Of a stretch of 64,000 bases of DNA, positions 27,068 through 38,608 are shown one piece after another. A program made the position numbers and the translations under genes. Under the pieces are notes generated by a model. That model had not been told where the DNA came from. It saw only the letters and a program-made list of their open reading frames with translations, and searched no databases. The stretch covers positions 1 to 64,000 of the forward strand of contig CACFYO010000001.1 of assembly GCA_902570545.1 (NCBI GenBank). Direction: 5' to 3'. The number at the start of each line of letters is the position of its first letter. Positions within the stretch are counted from its first letter, which is position 1. The stretch is from an uncultured Pelagibacteraceae bacterium (GTDB taxonomy: Bacteria; Pseudomonadota; Alphaproteobacteria; Pelagibacterales; Pelagibacteraceae).

Positions 27068-28561
27068 ATGAATTTAATCAAACATTTTGTTGGTGGAAAT
27101 GTAATATCAGGTAATTCAGAGAGAAAAGGAAAAATCTTTAACCCTGCTACCGGGGAACAAGAGTCTGAGGTTATTTTAGCCTCAAAAGCAGATTTAGATG
27201 GTGCAGTAGAAATTGCACAAAAAGCTTTTGAGACTTGGTCATTAAACCCTCCACTTCAAAGAGCAAGAATAATGTTTAAATTCAAAGAGCTTATAGAGAA
27301 AAATTTTGATGAACTGGCAAAACTAATAGTCTCAGAACATGGAAAAGTTTATGAGGATGCTAAGGGATCATTAATAAGAGGATTAGAAGTTGTAGAGTTT
27401 GCATGTGGAATTCCACACTTGCTTAAAGGAGAGTTTTCTGAAAATGTTGGAACAAACGTTGATAGTTATTCAATGCGACAGCCTTTGGGAGTTGCAGCCG
27501 GCATAACTCCATTTAATTTTCCAGCAATGGTACCTATGTGGATGTTTCCATTAGCTATAGCATGTGGTAATAGTTTTATTTTAAAACCATCAGAAAAAGA
27601 TCCCTCATGTCCGATGAAATTGGCAGAACTGTTTCACGAAGCTGGTCTTCCTGAGGGAGTTTTTAATGTTGTAAATGGTGATAAAGAGGTTGTTGATGCG
27701 ATATTAACAAACCAAAATATTAAATCTGTAAGTTTTGTTGGATCAACTCCTATTGCTAAGTACATTTATGAAAATGCAGCTAAAAATGAAAAAAGAGTTC
27801 AAGCATTAGGTGGAGCAAAAAATCATTTAGTTGTAATGCCAGATTGTGATTTAGATGGTGCCGTAAATGGTTTAATGGGTGCAGCATATGGTTCAGCTGG
27901 AGAAAGATGTATGGCGCAGTCAGTAGCAGTAGCGGTCGGTGATGTAGGTGATGAGTTAGTATCAAGACTTTCAAAAAAAGCTGAAGCATTAAAAATTGGA
28001 CCTGGTATGGATAAATCATCCGAGATGGGCCCTTTAGTAACCAAAGAACATTTGGAAAAAGTGAAGGGCTATGTAGATCTAGGAGTTAAAGAAGGAGCAA
28101 AACTTGTTCTTGATGGAAGAAATTTGAAATTGCAGGGCTATGAAAATGGTTTTTATATTGGTGGGTGTCTTTTCGATCACGTGACTACTGATATGAGAAT
28201 TTATAAAGAGGAAATATTCGGACCAGTTTTATCTGTAGTTAGAGTAAAAACATTTGAAGAGGCTACAAAAATGATCAATGAGCACGAATACGGAAATGGA
28301 GTTAGCATTTATACAAGAGATGGGGATGCAGGAAGATCATTCGCAAGCAAAATTCAAGTTGGAATGGTAGGAATAAATGTTCCAATACCAGTTCCAATGG
28401 CTTTTCATAGTTTTGGAGGATGGAAGAGGTCTTTATTTGGAGATAGTGGAACACATGGTATGGAAGGAGTAAAATTTTATACTAAATTAAAAACAATTAC
28501 CTCCAGATGGCCATCAGGAATTAGATCTAATCCTGAGTTTATCATGCCAACAATGAAATAA
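27068..28561 (+). CDS. mmsA: Methylmalonate-semialdehyde dehydrogenase (CoA-acylating)
   Basis: Aldehyde dehydrogenase superfamily member, 497 residues, converting methylmalonate semialdehyde or malonate semialdehyde to propionyl- or acetyl-CoA. The catalytic Cys281 is in SAGERCMAQSVAVAVG, and the usual general-base ELGGK motif is replaced by ALGGAKNH (246-253), which marks the CoA-acylating MMSDH group. Other features are PFNFPAMVPMWMFPLAIACG and SFGGWKRSLFGD. It sits between sdhB and mdh; valine, beta-alanine or DMSP-derived three-carbon units could feed it, but the direct substrate source is not encoded here. Confidence 0.93.
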   Translation: MNLIKHFVGGNVISGNSERKGKIFNPATGEQESEVILASKADLDGAVEIAQKAFETWSLNPPLQRARIMFKFKELIEKNFDELAKLIVSEHGKVYEDAKGSLIRGLEVVEFACGIPHLLKGEFSENVGTNVDSYSMRQPLGVAAGITPFNFPAMVPMWMFPLAIACGNSFILKPSEKDPSCPMKLAELFHEAGLPEGVFNVVNGDKEVVDAILTNQNIKSVSFVGSTPIAKYIYENAAKNEKRVQALGGAKNHLVVMPDCDLDGAVNGLMGAAYGSAGERCMAQSVAVAVGDVGDELVSRLSKKAEALKIGPGMDKSSEMGPLVTKEHLEKVKGYVDLGVKEGAKLVLDGRNLKLQGYENGFYIGGCLFDHVTTDMRIYKEEIFGPVLSVVRVKTFEEATKMINEHEYGNGVSIYTRDGDAGRSFASKIQVGMVGINVPIPVPMAFHSFGGWKRSLFGDSGTHGMEGVKFYTKLKTITSRWPSGIRSNPEFIMPTMK

Positions 28562-29530
<969 letters not shown>

Positions 29531-30691
29531 ATGAATATACACGAGCACCAAGCAAAACAAATTCTAAAAAAGTATGGAGCGAATGTACCCGAGGGAGTAT
29601 TTGCATTTAATATATCCGATCTTTTACAAAAAACTAAGGAATTGAAAACTGATAAGTATGTTCTTAAAGCACAAATTCATGCTGGTGGAAGAGGTAAGGC
29701 TGGTGGAGTAAAAATTGTTGATAATTTAGAAAATTTAGAAAAAGAAGCAAATATTTTGCTTGGCAAAAAACTAATTACTCATCAAACAGGACCTTTAGGT
29801 AGAGAAGTAAAAAGACTATATGTTGAGGAAGTATCTAATATTAGTAAAGAATTTTATCTTTCTTGCCTAGTTGATAGAGCAAGTTCAAAAATTGCATTTA
29901 TTTCAAGTGATCAAGGAGGAATGAACATTGAAGAAGTTGCTCAAAATACACCTGAAAAAATTTTAACAACTAAAGTCGATTTTAACCAAGAAATTTCCGA
30001 GGTTGATTGTAAGAAAATTATTAAGGTTTTTGAATTAGACGATAATGCTAGTTTTGAAGCTATAAGCTTAATAAAAGCAATTTATAAATTGTTCATAGAA
30101 AATGATGCAAATTTAGTAGAAATAAACCCACTTATTCTAACGAAAGAAAATAAAGTAGTTTGTCTTGATGCAAAAATGACATTTGATGATAATGCATTAT
30201 TTAAACATCCAGAGATTCAAGAATTAAGAGATTATAACGAGGAAGAAGCCACTGAAATTGAAGCAAGTAAACATGACTTGGCATATATAAAATTAGATGG
30301 AAGTATAGGATGTATGGTTAACGGTGCGGGATTAGCAATGGCCACAATGGATATCATAAAACTTTATGGCGAAGAGCCTGCAAATTTTTTAGATGTAGGA
30401 GGTGGAGCGTCAAAAGAAAAAGTTTCTGCTGCATTCAAAATTATTTTATCAGATAAAAATGTTAAAGGAATATTGATAAATATTTTTGGTGGAATTATGA
30501 GATGCGATATACTTGCACAAGGTGTTGTAGATGCAGCAAAAGAAATTAAAATTAAAGTACCATTAGTAGTAAGATTAGCAGGAACAAACTTTGAAGAAGG
30601 AAAAAAAATATTAGAGAATTCTGATTTAAAAATTATATCTGCAAACAACCTTTCTGATGCTGCTAAAAAAGTTGTAGAGGAAATAAAATAA
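29531..30691 (+). CDS. sucC: Succinyl-CoA synthetase beta subunit
   Basis: ATP-grasp subunit of succinyl-CoA synthetase, 386 residues, giving succinate and a nucleoside triphosphate. Signatures are [16 protein letters not shown], the lid loop [38 protein letters not shown] and the C-terminal [10 protein letters not shown]. It overlaps sucD by one base. Confidence 0.97.
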   Translation: MNIHEHQAKQILKKYGANVPEGVFAFNISDLLQKTKELKTDKYVLKAQIHAGGRGKAGGVKIVDNLENLEKEANILLGKKLITHQTGPLGREVKRLYVEEVSNISKEFYLSCLVDRASSKIAFISSDQGGMNIEEVAQNTPEKILTTKVDFNQEISEVDCKKIIKVFELDDNASFEAISLIKAIYKLFIENDANLVEINPLILTKENKVVCLDAKMTFDDNALFKHPEIQELRDYNEEEATEIEASKHDLAYIKLDGSIGCMVNGAGLAMATMDIIKLYGEEPANFLDVGGGASKEKVSAAFKIILSDKNVKGILINIFGGIMRCDILAQGVVDAAKEIKIKVPLVVRLAGTNFEEGKKILENSDLKIISANNLSDAAKKVVEEIK

Positions 30692-31566
30692 TGTCAGTAT
30701 TAATTAATAAAAATACAAAAGTAATTTGCCAGGGTTTTACAGGATCTCATGGTACCTTTCACTCTGAACAATCTATTAAATATGGAACAAACTTAGTTGG
30801 GGGAGTAACACCAAAAAAGGGCGGACAAATTCATTTAGAAAGACCAGTATTTAACACAGTTAAAGAAGCAAAAGATGCAACAGGTGCGGATGCAACAATG
30901 ATATACGTGCCTGCAAAGTTTGCTTCATCAGCCATCATTGAAGCCATCGATGCATCTATTGAATTAATTGTATGTATCAGCGAAGGAATACCAATTCTAG
31001 ATATGTTAAAAGTAAAAAAAAAGCTACAAGACTCAAGCTCCAGATTAATTGGTCCAAACTGTCCAGGAATAATTACACCTAATGAATCTAAAATTGGAAT
31101 AATGCCAGGTAATATTCATAAAAAAGGTTCAGTTGGAATTGTATCAAGATCAGGAACACTAACCTACGAGGCAGTTGCCCAAACAACTGAGAACAATCTT
31201 GGTCAATCAACATGTATAGGAATTGGTGGTGATCCAATTAATGGAACTAATTTCATTGATTGCCTTGATTTATTTTTAAATGACGATCAAACAGAGTCTA
31301 TACTAATGATTGGAGAAATAGGTGGAACTGCTGAAGAAGAAGCAGCAGAATTTGTAAAAAATCACAAAATAAAAAAACCAATTGTTGGATTTATAGCTGG
31401 AGTTACTGCACCACCAGGAAGAAGAATGGGACATGCTGGTGCTATTATTTCAGGTGGCAAGGGAAATGCTGAAGAAAAGATAAAAAAAATGCAAGATTGT
31501 GGTATTACTGTTGCTAATTCTCCCTCTGAAATTGGAAAAACGCTACTAAATAAATTGTCTAATTGA
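30691..31566 (+). CDS. sucD: Succinyl-CoA synthetase alpha subunit
   Basis: CoA-binding subunit bearing the phosphohistidine, His248 in [16 protein letters not shown]. Other motifs are [25 protein letters not shown] and [14 protein letters not shown]. Length 291 is normal. A short 35-bp gap with a good -10 element precedes sucA. Confidence 0.97.
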   Translation: MSVLINKNTKVICQGFTGSHGTFHSEQSIKYGTNLVGGVTPKKGGQIHLERPVFNTVKEAKDATGADATMIYVPAKFASSAIIEAIDASIELIVCISEGIPILDMLKVKKKLQDSSSRLIGPNCPGIITPNESKIGIMPGNIHKKGSVGIVSRSGTLTYEAVAQTTENNLGQSTCIGIGGDPINGTNFIDCLDLFLNDDQTESILMIGEIGGTAEEEAAEFVKNHKIKKPIVGFIAGVTAPPGRRMGHAGAIISGGKGNAEEKIKKMQDCGITVANSPSEIGKTLLNKLSN

Positions 31567-31580
31567 TAACATTTTGTTTG

Positions 31581-31586
31581 TATAAT
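31581..31586 (+). promoter_or_regulatory. Candidate -10 element upstream of sucA
   Basis: A perfect TATAAT lies in the 35-bp sucD-sucA gap and would start transcription about 9 nt before the sucA ATG. No consensus -35 is found at 16-18 bp (17 bp upstream reads TCTAAT), so this is only a candidate internal promoter for sucAB-lpd. Confidence 0.3.
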
Positions 31587-31601
31587 ATTTAAAGAATTAA
31601 T

Positions 31602-34481
31602 ATGTCAGCTTCCAAAAATCTTGAGTACAAAAAAACTTCATTTTTAAATAAATCAAACAATGCATTTATTGAGCAAATGTATGTAAAGTTTATAAATAAA
31701 GATCCTAGTTTGCCAAAAGGTTGGAATGAGTATTTTCTCGACATAAGTGAGGATTTAGACTCTGTTGTTAAAGAAATAAAGGGTCCCTCATGGAGCCCAA
31801 AAAAAGTAAAAATTAAAGAAAATATAGAATTTAAAAAAGAGGATTCCACTCTAAAAGTTAATCAAGCTGATGTAATAGATGATAATAGTAACTCAATAAG
31901 AGCTGTTTCACTTATTAGATCTTATAGACAAAGAGGACATCTACTTTCTAAACTAGATCCACTAGAAATAAGAGAAAGTGAATATTTAGATGAATTGCAC
32001 CCTGAAAATTATGGTTTTAGTAAAGAAGATTATGATAAGCAAATATATTTAGATGGTGTTTTAAATAAAGAGTTTTCAAACATAAGAGAAATTTTATCTA
32101 TACTTAGAAAAACTTATTGTGGATCAGTTGGTTATGAATATATGCACATATCAAATCCAACAGAGAGAAAATGGTTTAGGGACAGGGTAGAAAAAGATGA
32201 AAATGCATTAAAATTTACAGAAAATGGTAAAAATGCAATTTTGAATAAATTAATTCAAGCTGAGGGGTTTGAGAAATTTTTACATACAAAATATGTTGGT
32301 TCCAAAAGATTTGGTTTAGATGGAGGTGAAAGCTTAATTCCAGGTTTGGAGCAAATTATAAAAATTGGGGGTCAATCCAAGATTAAAGAGGTTAAAATTG
32401 GAATGTCTCACAGAGGAAGACTAAATGTTTTAGCTAACGTCTTACAAAAATCATACAAAAGAATATTTAATGAATTTGCAGGTGAAATAAACAATTCAGA
32501 CGAGGATAGTGCTGGGGATGTGAAATATCATTTGGGAGCTTCATCTGACAGAGAATTTGATGGAAATTCTGTACATGTGAGTTTAACAGATAATCCTTCA
32601 CACTTGGAAGCAGTTAATCCAGTTGTGTTAGGTCAGACTAGAGCAAAACAATTTTTTCATAAAGATGCTGAGAGAAATAAAGTAATTCCAATTTTAATTC
32701 ATGGTGATGCTGCTTTTGCTGGACAAGGTATTGTTGCCGAATGTTTTGCAATGTCGGGTTTACCAGGACACAATACAGGTGGAACTATTCATATAATAGT
32801 TAACAATCAAATAGGATTTACCACAAGTCCTAGGTTTGCAAGATCTTCCCCTCACCCATCAGATATTGCTAAAATGGTTGATGCACCTATTATCCATGTA
32901 AATGGAGACGACCCAGAAGCTGTTGTTTATGCCTCAAGAATTGCAACTGAATTTAGATTAAAGTTCAATAGAGATGTAGTAATTGACTTAGTTTGTTATA
33001 GACGATTTGGACATAATGAGGGAGATGAGCCATCATTCACCCAACCATTGATGTATAAAAAAATTAGATCGCATCAATCAACAGTGAATATATATGGATT
33101 TAAGCTTATTAATGAAAATTTAATATCTAAAGAGGGTTTAAATGATCAAATTAAAAGATTTAAAGATCTTTTAGATGATCAATTTAAGACAGCTAAAGAT
33201 TATAATCCTAAAATTGAATGGTTTGAAGGAGCATGGTCCAGCTATAAACCTAAAAAAGGGAAAGATAAAAGAGGAATTACTGGAGCAGATGAAAAAATAC
33301 TTAAAAATATTTCAGATAAAATAAATGTCGTTCCATCCGAAATAAGTATTCACAAAACTATAAGCAAAATTTTACAAAGTAGAAAAAAATCTGTCGATGA
33401 TGGTTTAAATATTGACTGGTCTACTGCTGAATCATTAGCTTTTGGCTCATTATTAGATGAAGGTTTTCCAGTTCGACTTGTAGGACAAGATTCTGGCAGA
33501 GGAACATTCAGTCAGAGACATTCAGTTTTAAGAGACCAAACAAATAACTCTAGATATATTCCATTAAATAATATTTCAAAACATCAAAAAAAATTTGAAA
33601 TAGTTGACAGTTTTTTGTCAGAACTTGCAGTTTTAGGATTTGAATATGGGTATAGTTTAGTAGAACCAAATACTCTTACTCTTTGGGAAGCTCAATTTGG
33701 TGATTTTGCTAATGGTGCGCAAGTTATAATTGATCAATTTATTGCATCTGGTGAAAGAAAATGGCAAAGAGCATCAGGTTTAGTAATGTTATTACCTCAT
33801 GGTTATGAAGGTCAAGGGCCAGAACATTCATCAGCTAGACTTGAAAGATTTTTACAAATGTGTGCAAATGATAATCTTCAAATTATGAATTGCACAACTC
33901 CAGCAAATTATTTTCACGCTTTACGTAGACAAATACACCGTGATTTTAGAAAACCACTTGTAATCATGACACCTAAATCTTTATTAAGAAATAAGTTTTG
34001 TGTATCAACCATTGATGATTTTAGTAAGCAAACATCATTTCACAGAATAATGTGGGATCATGCTTTAAGTGATCAATCTAAAAACTTTATTAAATTAAAA
34101 AAATCTAGTGAAATTAAAAAAGTAATAATCTGTTCAGGAAAAGTATACTTCGATCTTTTGAATGCTAGAGAAAAATTAAAAAGAGATGATGTGGTAATGT
34201 TTAGAATAGAGCAACTTTATCCTTTTCCAGCAAAGAGTTTAGTAAAAGAGCTTAAACCATATGCTAAAAATGCTAATTTTTATTGGTGTCAGGAAGAGCC
34301 AAAAAACATGGGTGCATGGTTTTCAGTGAGAGATTATATACAATGGACATTGGATACCATTAAAGCTAAAAATAATAAAGTTTTTTATATTGGAAGAAGT
34401 CCTGATGCATCACCAGCCACTGGATATGCTAAAAGGCATCAACTTGAACAACAAGAAATTATAAATGAAGTGTTTAATTAA
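31602..34481 (+). CDS. sucA: 2-oxoglutarate dehydrogenase E1 component
   Basis: Thiamine-diphosphate-dependent decarboxylase of the 2-oxoglutarate dehydrogenase complex, 959 residues. It has the N-terminal assembly segment ([19 protein letters not shown]), the substrate loop [17 protein letters not shown], the ThDP/Mg site [15 protein letters not shown] (about 366-380) with [11 protein letters not shown], and the C-terminal [20 protein letters not shown]. It overlaps sucB by one base. Confidence 0.97.
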   Translation: MSASKNLEYKKTSFLNKSNNAFIEQMYVKFINKDPSLPKGWNEYFLDISEDLDSVVKEIKGPSWSPKKVKIKENIEFKKEDSTLKVNQADVIDDNSNSIRAVSLIRSYRQRGHLLSKLDPLEIRESEYLDELHPENYGFSKEDYDKQIYLDGVLNKEFSNIREILSILRKTYCGSVGYEYMHISNPTERKWFRDRVEKDENALKFTENGKNAILNKLIQAEGFEKFLHTKYVGSKRFGLDGGESLIPGLEQIIKIGGQSKIKEVKIGMSHRGRLNVLANVLQKSYKRIFNEFAGEINNSDEDSAGDVKYHLGASSDREFDGNSVHVSLTDNPSHLEAVNPVVLGQTRAKQFFHKDAERNKVIPILIHGDAAFAGQGIVAECFAMSGLPGHNTGGTIHIIVNNQIGFTTSPRFARSSPHPSDIAKMVDAPIIHVNGDDPEAVVYASRIATEFRLKFNRDVVIDLVCYRRFGHNEGDEPSFTQPLMYKKIRSHQSTVNIYGFKLINENLISKEGLNDQIKRFKDLLDDQFKTAKDYNPKIEWFEGAWSSYKPKKGKDKRGITGADEKILKNISDKINVVPSEISIHKTISKILQSRKKSVDDGLNIDWSTAESLAFGSLLDEGFPVRLVGQDSGRGTFSQRHSVLRDQTNNSRYIPLNNISKHQKKFEIVDSFLSELAVLGFEYGYSLVEPNTLTLWEAQFGDFANGAQVIIDQFIASGERKWQRASGLVMLLPHGYEGQGPEHSSARLERFLQMCANDNLQIMNCTTPANYFHALRRQIHRDFRKPLVIMTPKSLLRNKFCVSTIDDFSKQTSFHRIMWDHALSDQSKNFIKLKKSSEIKKVIICSGKVYFDLLNAREKLKRDDVVMFRIEQLYPFPAKSLVKELKPYAKNANFYWCQEEPKNMGAWFSVRDYIQWTLDTIKAKNNKVFYIGRSPDASPATGYAKRHQLEQQEIINEVFN

Positions 34482-35803
34482 TGAGTGAAAAAGTTTTAGT
34501 CCCTACTTTAGGTGAAAGTATTACGGAAGCAACAGTTTCTAAATGGTTAAAAAGAGAAGGTGAAACAGTTGAGGCTGACGAGGCAATAGTTGAACTGGAA
34601 ACTGATAAAGTAAATTTAGAAGTTCCTTCCCCGATTAGTGGGACATTATCAGAAATTAGTTTTAAAGATGGAGATACAGTTGAAGTTGGCGCTGTCTTGG
34701 GTTCAATTTCTGAAGAAAATATAGATATTAAAAAAGTACCTGAGACTAAAAAACAACCTGAAGATAATAAAGAAAAAGAAATTATAGATCAGAAAAGCAA
34801 TGTAATTAACTTAGATGTAGAAAAAAAACCTCAATCTAAGTTAAAGGAACCACTAGTGTTAACTGAAGATAATTCAATGGAACAATTAGAAGAGGAACCA
34901 TTGCTTTTAATTGATGAAGTAGAGTCAGAGGAAACCTCACAACAGCCAATTATTCTCTCCCCTGCAGTAAGAAAAATAGTTGCAGAAAAAAATATCAACT
35001 TAGATAATGTAAAGGGTACAGGAAAAGCAGGAAGAATTTTAAAAGGTGATCTAATTAGTATGATGGGTACTAACCCACAGCCTAATCAGAGAAGAATTAA
35101 ATATGGTGAAGAAGAGAGAATTAAAATGACACGTTTAAGACAAACGATTGCTAAAAGATTAAAACAAGCACAAGAAAATGCAGCAATGTTAACTACTTTT
35201 AATGAGGTAGATATGTCTAGGATTATGGCAATGAGAAAAGATAACCAAGAAGATTTCAAAAGTAGATATGGAATTAAATTAGGCTTAATGTCATTTTTTG
35301 TTAAAGCTTGTGTTGTTGGACTTAAATTATTTCCAGCAATTAACGCTGAAATTGAAGATCAAGATATAATTTACAAAAATTATTATAATATAAGCTTTGC
35401 TGTTGGAACCGAAAAAGGTTTAGTAGTTCCAGTGCTAAGAAATGCAGATGAGATGTCATTTGCTGATATAGAAAAAGAAATTAAAAAATTATCTGAGAAA
35501 GCAAATGAAGGTAACCTAACAATTGAGGACTTACAGGGAGGTACCTTTACCATAAGCAATGGAGGCGTGTATGGCTCTATGCTTTCAACACCAATATTAA
35601 ATCCACCTCAATCAGGGGTATTAGGAATGCATAATATTGTTGAAAGACCAGTAAATGATAATGGTGAGATAAAAATTAAGCCTATAATGTATTTGGCTTT
35701 GTCATATGATCATAGAATTATTGATGGAAAGGAATCTGTGTCGTTCTTAAAAACTGTTAAAGAAAATTTAGAAGACCCTAGAAGATTATTTTTAAATATC
35801 TAA
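34481..35803 (+). CDS. sucB: 2-oxoglutarate dehydrogenase E2 component (dihydrolipoyl succinyltransferase)
   Basis: Core acyltransferase of the complex, 440 residues. One lipoyl domain (1-76) with lipoyl-Lys43 in ETDKVNLEV; a charged linker rich in Lys/Glu/Pro (85-155); the E3/E1-binding domain ([20 protein letters not shown], about 164-200); and the catalytic domain (about 210-440) ending with the active-site [11 protein letters not shown]. It overlaps lpd by one base. Confidence 0.97.
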   Translation: MSEKVLVPTLGESITEATVSKWLKREGETVEADEAIVELETDKVNLEVPSPISGTLSEISFKDGDTVEVGAVLGSISEENIDIKKVPETKKQPEDNKEKEIIDQKSNVINLDVEKKPQSKLKEPLVLTEDNSMEQLEEEPLLLIDEVESEETSQQPIILSPAVRKIVAEKNINLDNVKGTGKAGRILKGDLISMMGTNPQPNQRRIKYGEEERIKMTRLRQTIAKRLKQAQENAAMLTTFNEVDMSRIMAMRKDNQEDFKSRYGIKLGLMSFFVKACVVGLKLFPAINAEIEDQDIIYKNYYNISFAVGTEKGLVVPVLRNADEMSFADIEKEIKKLSEKANEGNLTIEDLQGGTFTISNGGVYGSMLSTPILNPPQSGVLGMHNIVERPVNDNGEIKIKPIMYLALSYDHRIIDGKESVSFLKTVKENLEDPRRLFLNI

Positions 35804-37197
35804 TGGCTGAAAAATTTGATGTTACTGTAATTGGAGGAGGACCTGCAGGATATGTATGTGCAATTAGATTATCACAATTAGGATTAAAAACTGCATGTGT
35901 AGAGTCCAGAGGATCTTTGGGAGGCACTTGTCTTAATATAGGATGTATTCCTTCTAAAAGCCTATTAAATATGTCTGAAAGTTTTCATAAAGTTAAAAAT
36001 TTCTCTAATATTGGCATTGAAACTGGTGAAATTAAGCTAAATCTGGAAAAAATGATGAGCAATAAAGAAAGCTCTGTTGCAACACTTACAAAAGGAGTGG
36101 AGTTTTTATTTAAAAAAAACAAAGTTACTTACATTAAAGGGGTGGGATCTTTTAATGAAAAAAATGAAATATTAGTCAAAAATGATAAATCAGAAATAAA
36201 AATTAAAACTGATAAAACTATAATAAGCACAGGATCAGAACCTTTGTCTCTTCCAGGAATAGATTTTGATGAAAAAAAAATTCTTTCATCAACAGGGGCT
36301 CTTAATATTTCTAAGCTTCCGAAAAAAATGGTCGTTGTTGGGGGTGGGTATATTGGTTTAGAGATGGGTTCTGTTTGGTCAAGATTAGGAACTGAGGTTC
36401 ACGTCGTAGAATATTTAGATCACATTACCCCAGGGCTCGATAAAGAAATTTCAAATGAATTTATGAAAATTTTAAAAAAACAAAATATTAAATTTGAATT
36501 AAATACTAAAGTCGAAAAAATTACTAAAAATGACAAAGGAGTGGTTATAGAAACGACAAATAAAGATTCAAAAAATAATATTGAAGCCGACGTAGTTTTG
36601 ATTTCTGTTGGAAGAAAACCCTACACAGATAAATTAAATTTAGAAAAAATTGGAGTAAATCTTGATAAAAAAGGAAAAATTAAAGTTAATAAAAATTTTG
36701 AAACTAATGTAAAAAATATTTACGCAATAGGTGATGTTATAGATGGACCTATGTTGGCTCATAAAGCTGAGGAGGAAGGAATAGCTGTAGCAGAGCTAAT
36801 TGCTGGACAGTCAGGTCATGTAAATTATGATATCATACCAGGTGTAATTTATACTTCACCAGAAGTAGCCTATGTTGGTAAAAACGAGGAAGAATTAAAA
36901 GAAAAAAAAATAAACTATAAAGTTGGCAAATTCCCTTTTATGGCTAACTCAAGGGCTAAAGCAATTAATGAGCCAGAGGGATTCGTAAAAATATTAGCTG
37001 AAAGCACAACAGATAGAGTGTTGGGAGTACATATAATTGGACCTCATGCTGGAGAAATGATTGCTGAGATGTCAGTTGCTATGGAATTTGGAGCGAGTTC
37101 AGAGGATATAGCAAGAACTTGTCATGCACATCCTACTTTCTCAGAAGCAATTAAAGAGGCAGCTCTATCAGTAGATAAAAGACAAATCCACTCTTAG
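35803..37197 (+). CDS. lpd: Dihydrolipoyl dehydrogenase (E3)
   Basis: Flavoprotein that reoxidises dihydrolipoamide with NAD. The redox disulfide is Cys43/Cys48 in GGTCLNIGCIPSK; FAD and NAD folds at GGGPAGYVCA (11-20) and VVGGGYIGLEMGS; and the C-terminal His-Glu pair is in CHAHPTFSEAIKEAAL. Length 464 is typical. It probably serves the 2-oxoglutarate complex with which it is co-transcribed, and may also serve other lipoyl enzymes. Confidence 0.97.
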   Translation: MAEKFDVTVIGGGPAGYVCAIRLSQLGLKTACVESRGSLGGTCLNIGCIPSKSLLNMSESFHKVKNFSNIGIETGEIKLNLEKMMSNKESSVATLTKGVEFLFKKNKVTYIKGVGSFNEKNEILVKNDKSEIKIKTDKTIISTGSEPLSLPGIDFDEKKILSSTGALNISKLPKKMVVVGGGYIGLEMGSVWSRLGTEVHVVEYLDHITPGLDKEISNEFMKILKKQNIKFELNTKVEKITKNDKGVVIETTNKDSKNNIEADVVLISVGRKPYTDKLNLEKIGVNLDKKGKIKVNKNFETNVKNIYAIGDVIDGPMLAHKAEEEGIAVAELIAGQSGHVNYDIIPGVIYTSPEVAYVGKNEEELKEKKINYKVGKFPFMANSRAKAINEPEGFVKILAESTTDRVLGVHIIGPHAGEMIAEMSVAMEFGASSEDIARTCHAHPTFSEAIKEAALSVDKRQIHS

Positions 37198-37255
37198 TTT
37201 AATTTAAAATCATATCTTTCATTATATTAATTGCAAAGTAGTGATATATTTAACT

Positions 37256-38608
37256 ATGAGTTTAGAATTAGGAAAAAAATGTCTTTTACAAAAAAATTTT
37301 AAAGATGCAGAGAAAATCTTTCTAGATTTATCTAAAGAAAATAACACCTTAGAAATTAATTATAATCTTGGAGTTATTAATTTTGAGTTGAGGAATATTA
37401 AAAAGAGTTTAGATTTTTTTGAAAAATGCAAAAAAATAGATCCTAAATCTTTAAATACTTATTTAAAAATTGCACACTTAGAGCAGTCAATTGGTGATAT
37501 AGAAAAATCATTATCAACTTATCTTAATGTTTTAGATATAAATACAAGAGATATTAGGGCTTATTATGGGATTTTCTTATTAAATCCAGACTTTCTTAAA
37601 ACAAACCATTTTGAAGTTATCAAACAAATCAACGATAATCCAACTGTTAATATTTTAGAAAAGTTTTTATCCAATTTCTTACTATCTAAAAAAGAAAAGA
37701 ATGAAAGAAACCTTGATAAAGAGTTAGCCTACTTAAATAACTCGCATAATCTCTGTTTTGAATCTAAAAAAGAATATAATCTTCAATCACAAAAATATTA
37801 TTCAAAAGTAATTTTAGACCACTTTAATCAATCAAATTTCATAGAAAATAATAAAAAAGATCATTTATTTAATGATATTACACCAATATTTATTATAGGG
37901 TTACCAAGGTCAGGATCAACACTAGTTGAAGCAATTATAACTTCTTCAGAAAATAACATACCCTCATTTGGAGAAAGTGCTTTCATAAATATGGGTGTAA
38001 TAAATCAACTTTCTTCTAAAATATTATTTAATGACGAAAAGAAAGAAATATTTAATTTTAAAGTCAATGAATTTAAAAATTTTGTTAATAAGAAATATTC
38101 CCAATTTTCTTTGATTGAAAAAGATGTAAATTATTTTGTAGATAAATCTTTAGAGAATTTCTTTAACATTGATTTTATACTGAGTATATTCCCTAAAGCT
38201 AAATTTTTACACTGTCATAGAAATCTTAAGGATTCTATTGTAGGAATTTATCAATCATTGCTACCTGACTTATCTTGGACACATAGTATACAAAATATAA
38301 TTACTTATATTGATAACTATAGCAAAATAATGAAATATTTTAAAAAAAAATATCCGAATATTATACATGATGTATCTCTTGAAAATCTTACACAAAATAA
38401 AGAAAAAATTTCTAAAGAAATATTTAATTTTTGTGGTTTAAAATGGGATACTAATGTTCTCGAATTTTATAAGAGAGATGATTTAGATATTAGAACGACA
38501 AGCAATATTCAAATTAGAAATAAGATTACTAGTTATAATACTGATAAGTATTCGAAATATTATAATCTATTTAAGGATTACCAAGATAAATATCCTTGGT
38601 TGAAATAA
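37256..38608 (+). CDS. TPR-repeat sulfotransferase family protein
   Basis: Protein of 450 residues with N-terminal tetratricopeptide-like helical repeats (about residues 1-130, e.g. NYNLGVINFELRNIKKSLDF and TYLKIAHLEQSIGDIEKSL) and a C-terminal sulfotransferase domain. The PAPS-binding loop is FIIGLPRSGSTLVEAIIT (about 213-230); FPKAKFLHCHRNLKDS resembles the 3'-phosphate-binding region. I chose the ATG at 37256 over a GTG at 37241 that would add five residues. It would move sulfate from PAPS to an unknown acceptor, perhaps a polysaccharide, lipid or protein. It lies between lpd and priA with no functional link to either. Family is clear; the acceptor is unknown. Confidence 0.8.
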   Translation: MSLELGKKCLLQKNFKDAEKIFLDLSKENNTLEINYNLGVINFELRNIKKSLDFFEKCKKIDPKSLNTYLKIAHLEQSIGDIEKSLSTYLNVLDINTRDIRAYYGIFLLNPDFLKTNHFEVIKQINDNPTVNILEKFLSNFLLSKKEKNERNLDKELAYLNNSHNLCFESKKEYNLQSQKYYSKVILDHFNQSNFIENNKKDHLFNDITPIFIIGLPRSGSTLVEAIITSSENNIPSFGESAFINMGVINQLSSKILFNDEKKEIFNFKVNEFKNFVNKKYSQFSLIEKDVNYFVDKSLENFFNIDFILSIFPKAKFLHCHRNLKDSIVGIYQSLLPDLSWTHSIQNIITYIDNYSKIMKYFKKKYPNIIHDVSLENLTQNKEKISKEIFNFCGLKWDTNVLEFYKRDDLDIRTTSNIQIRNKITSYNTDKYSKYYNLFKDYQDKYPWLK

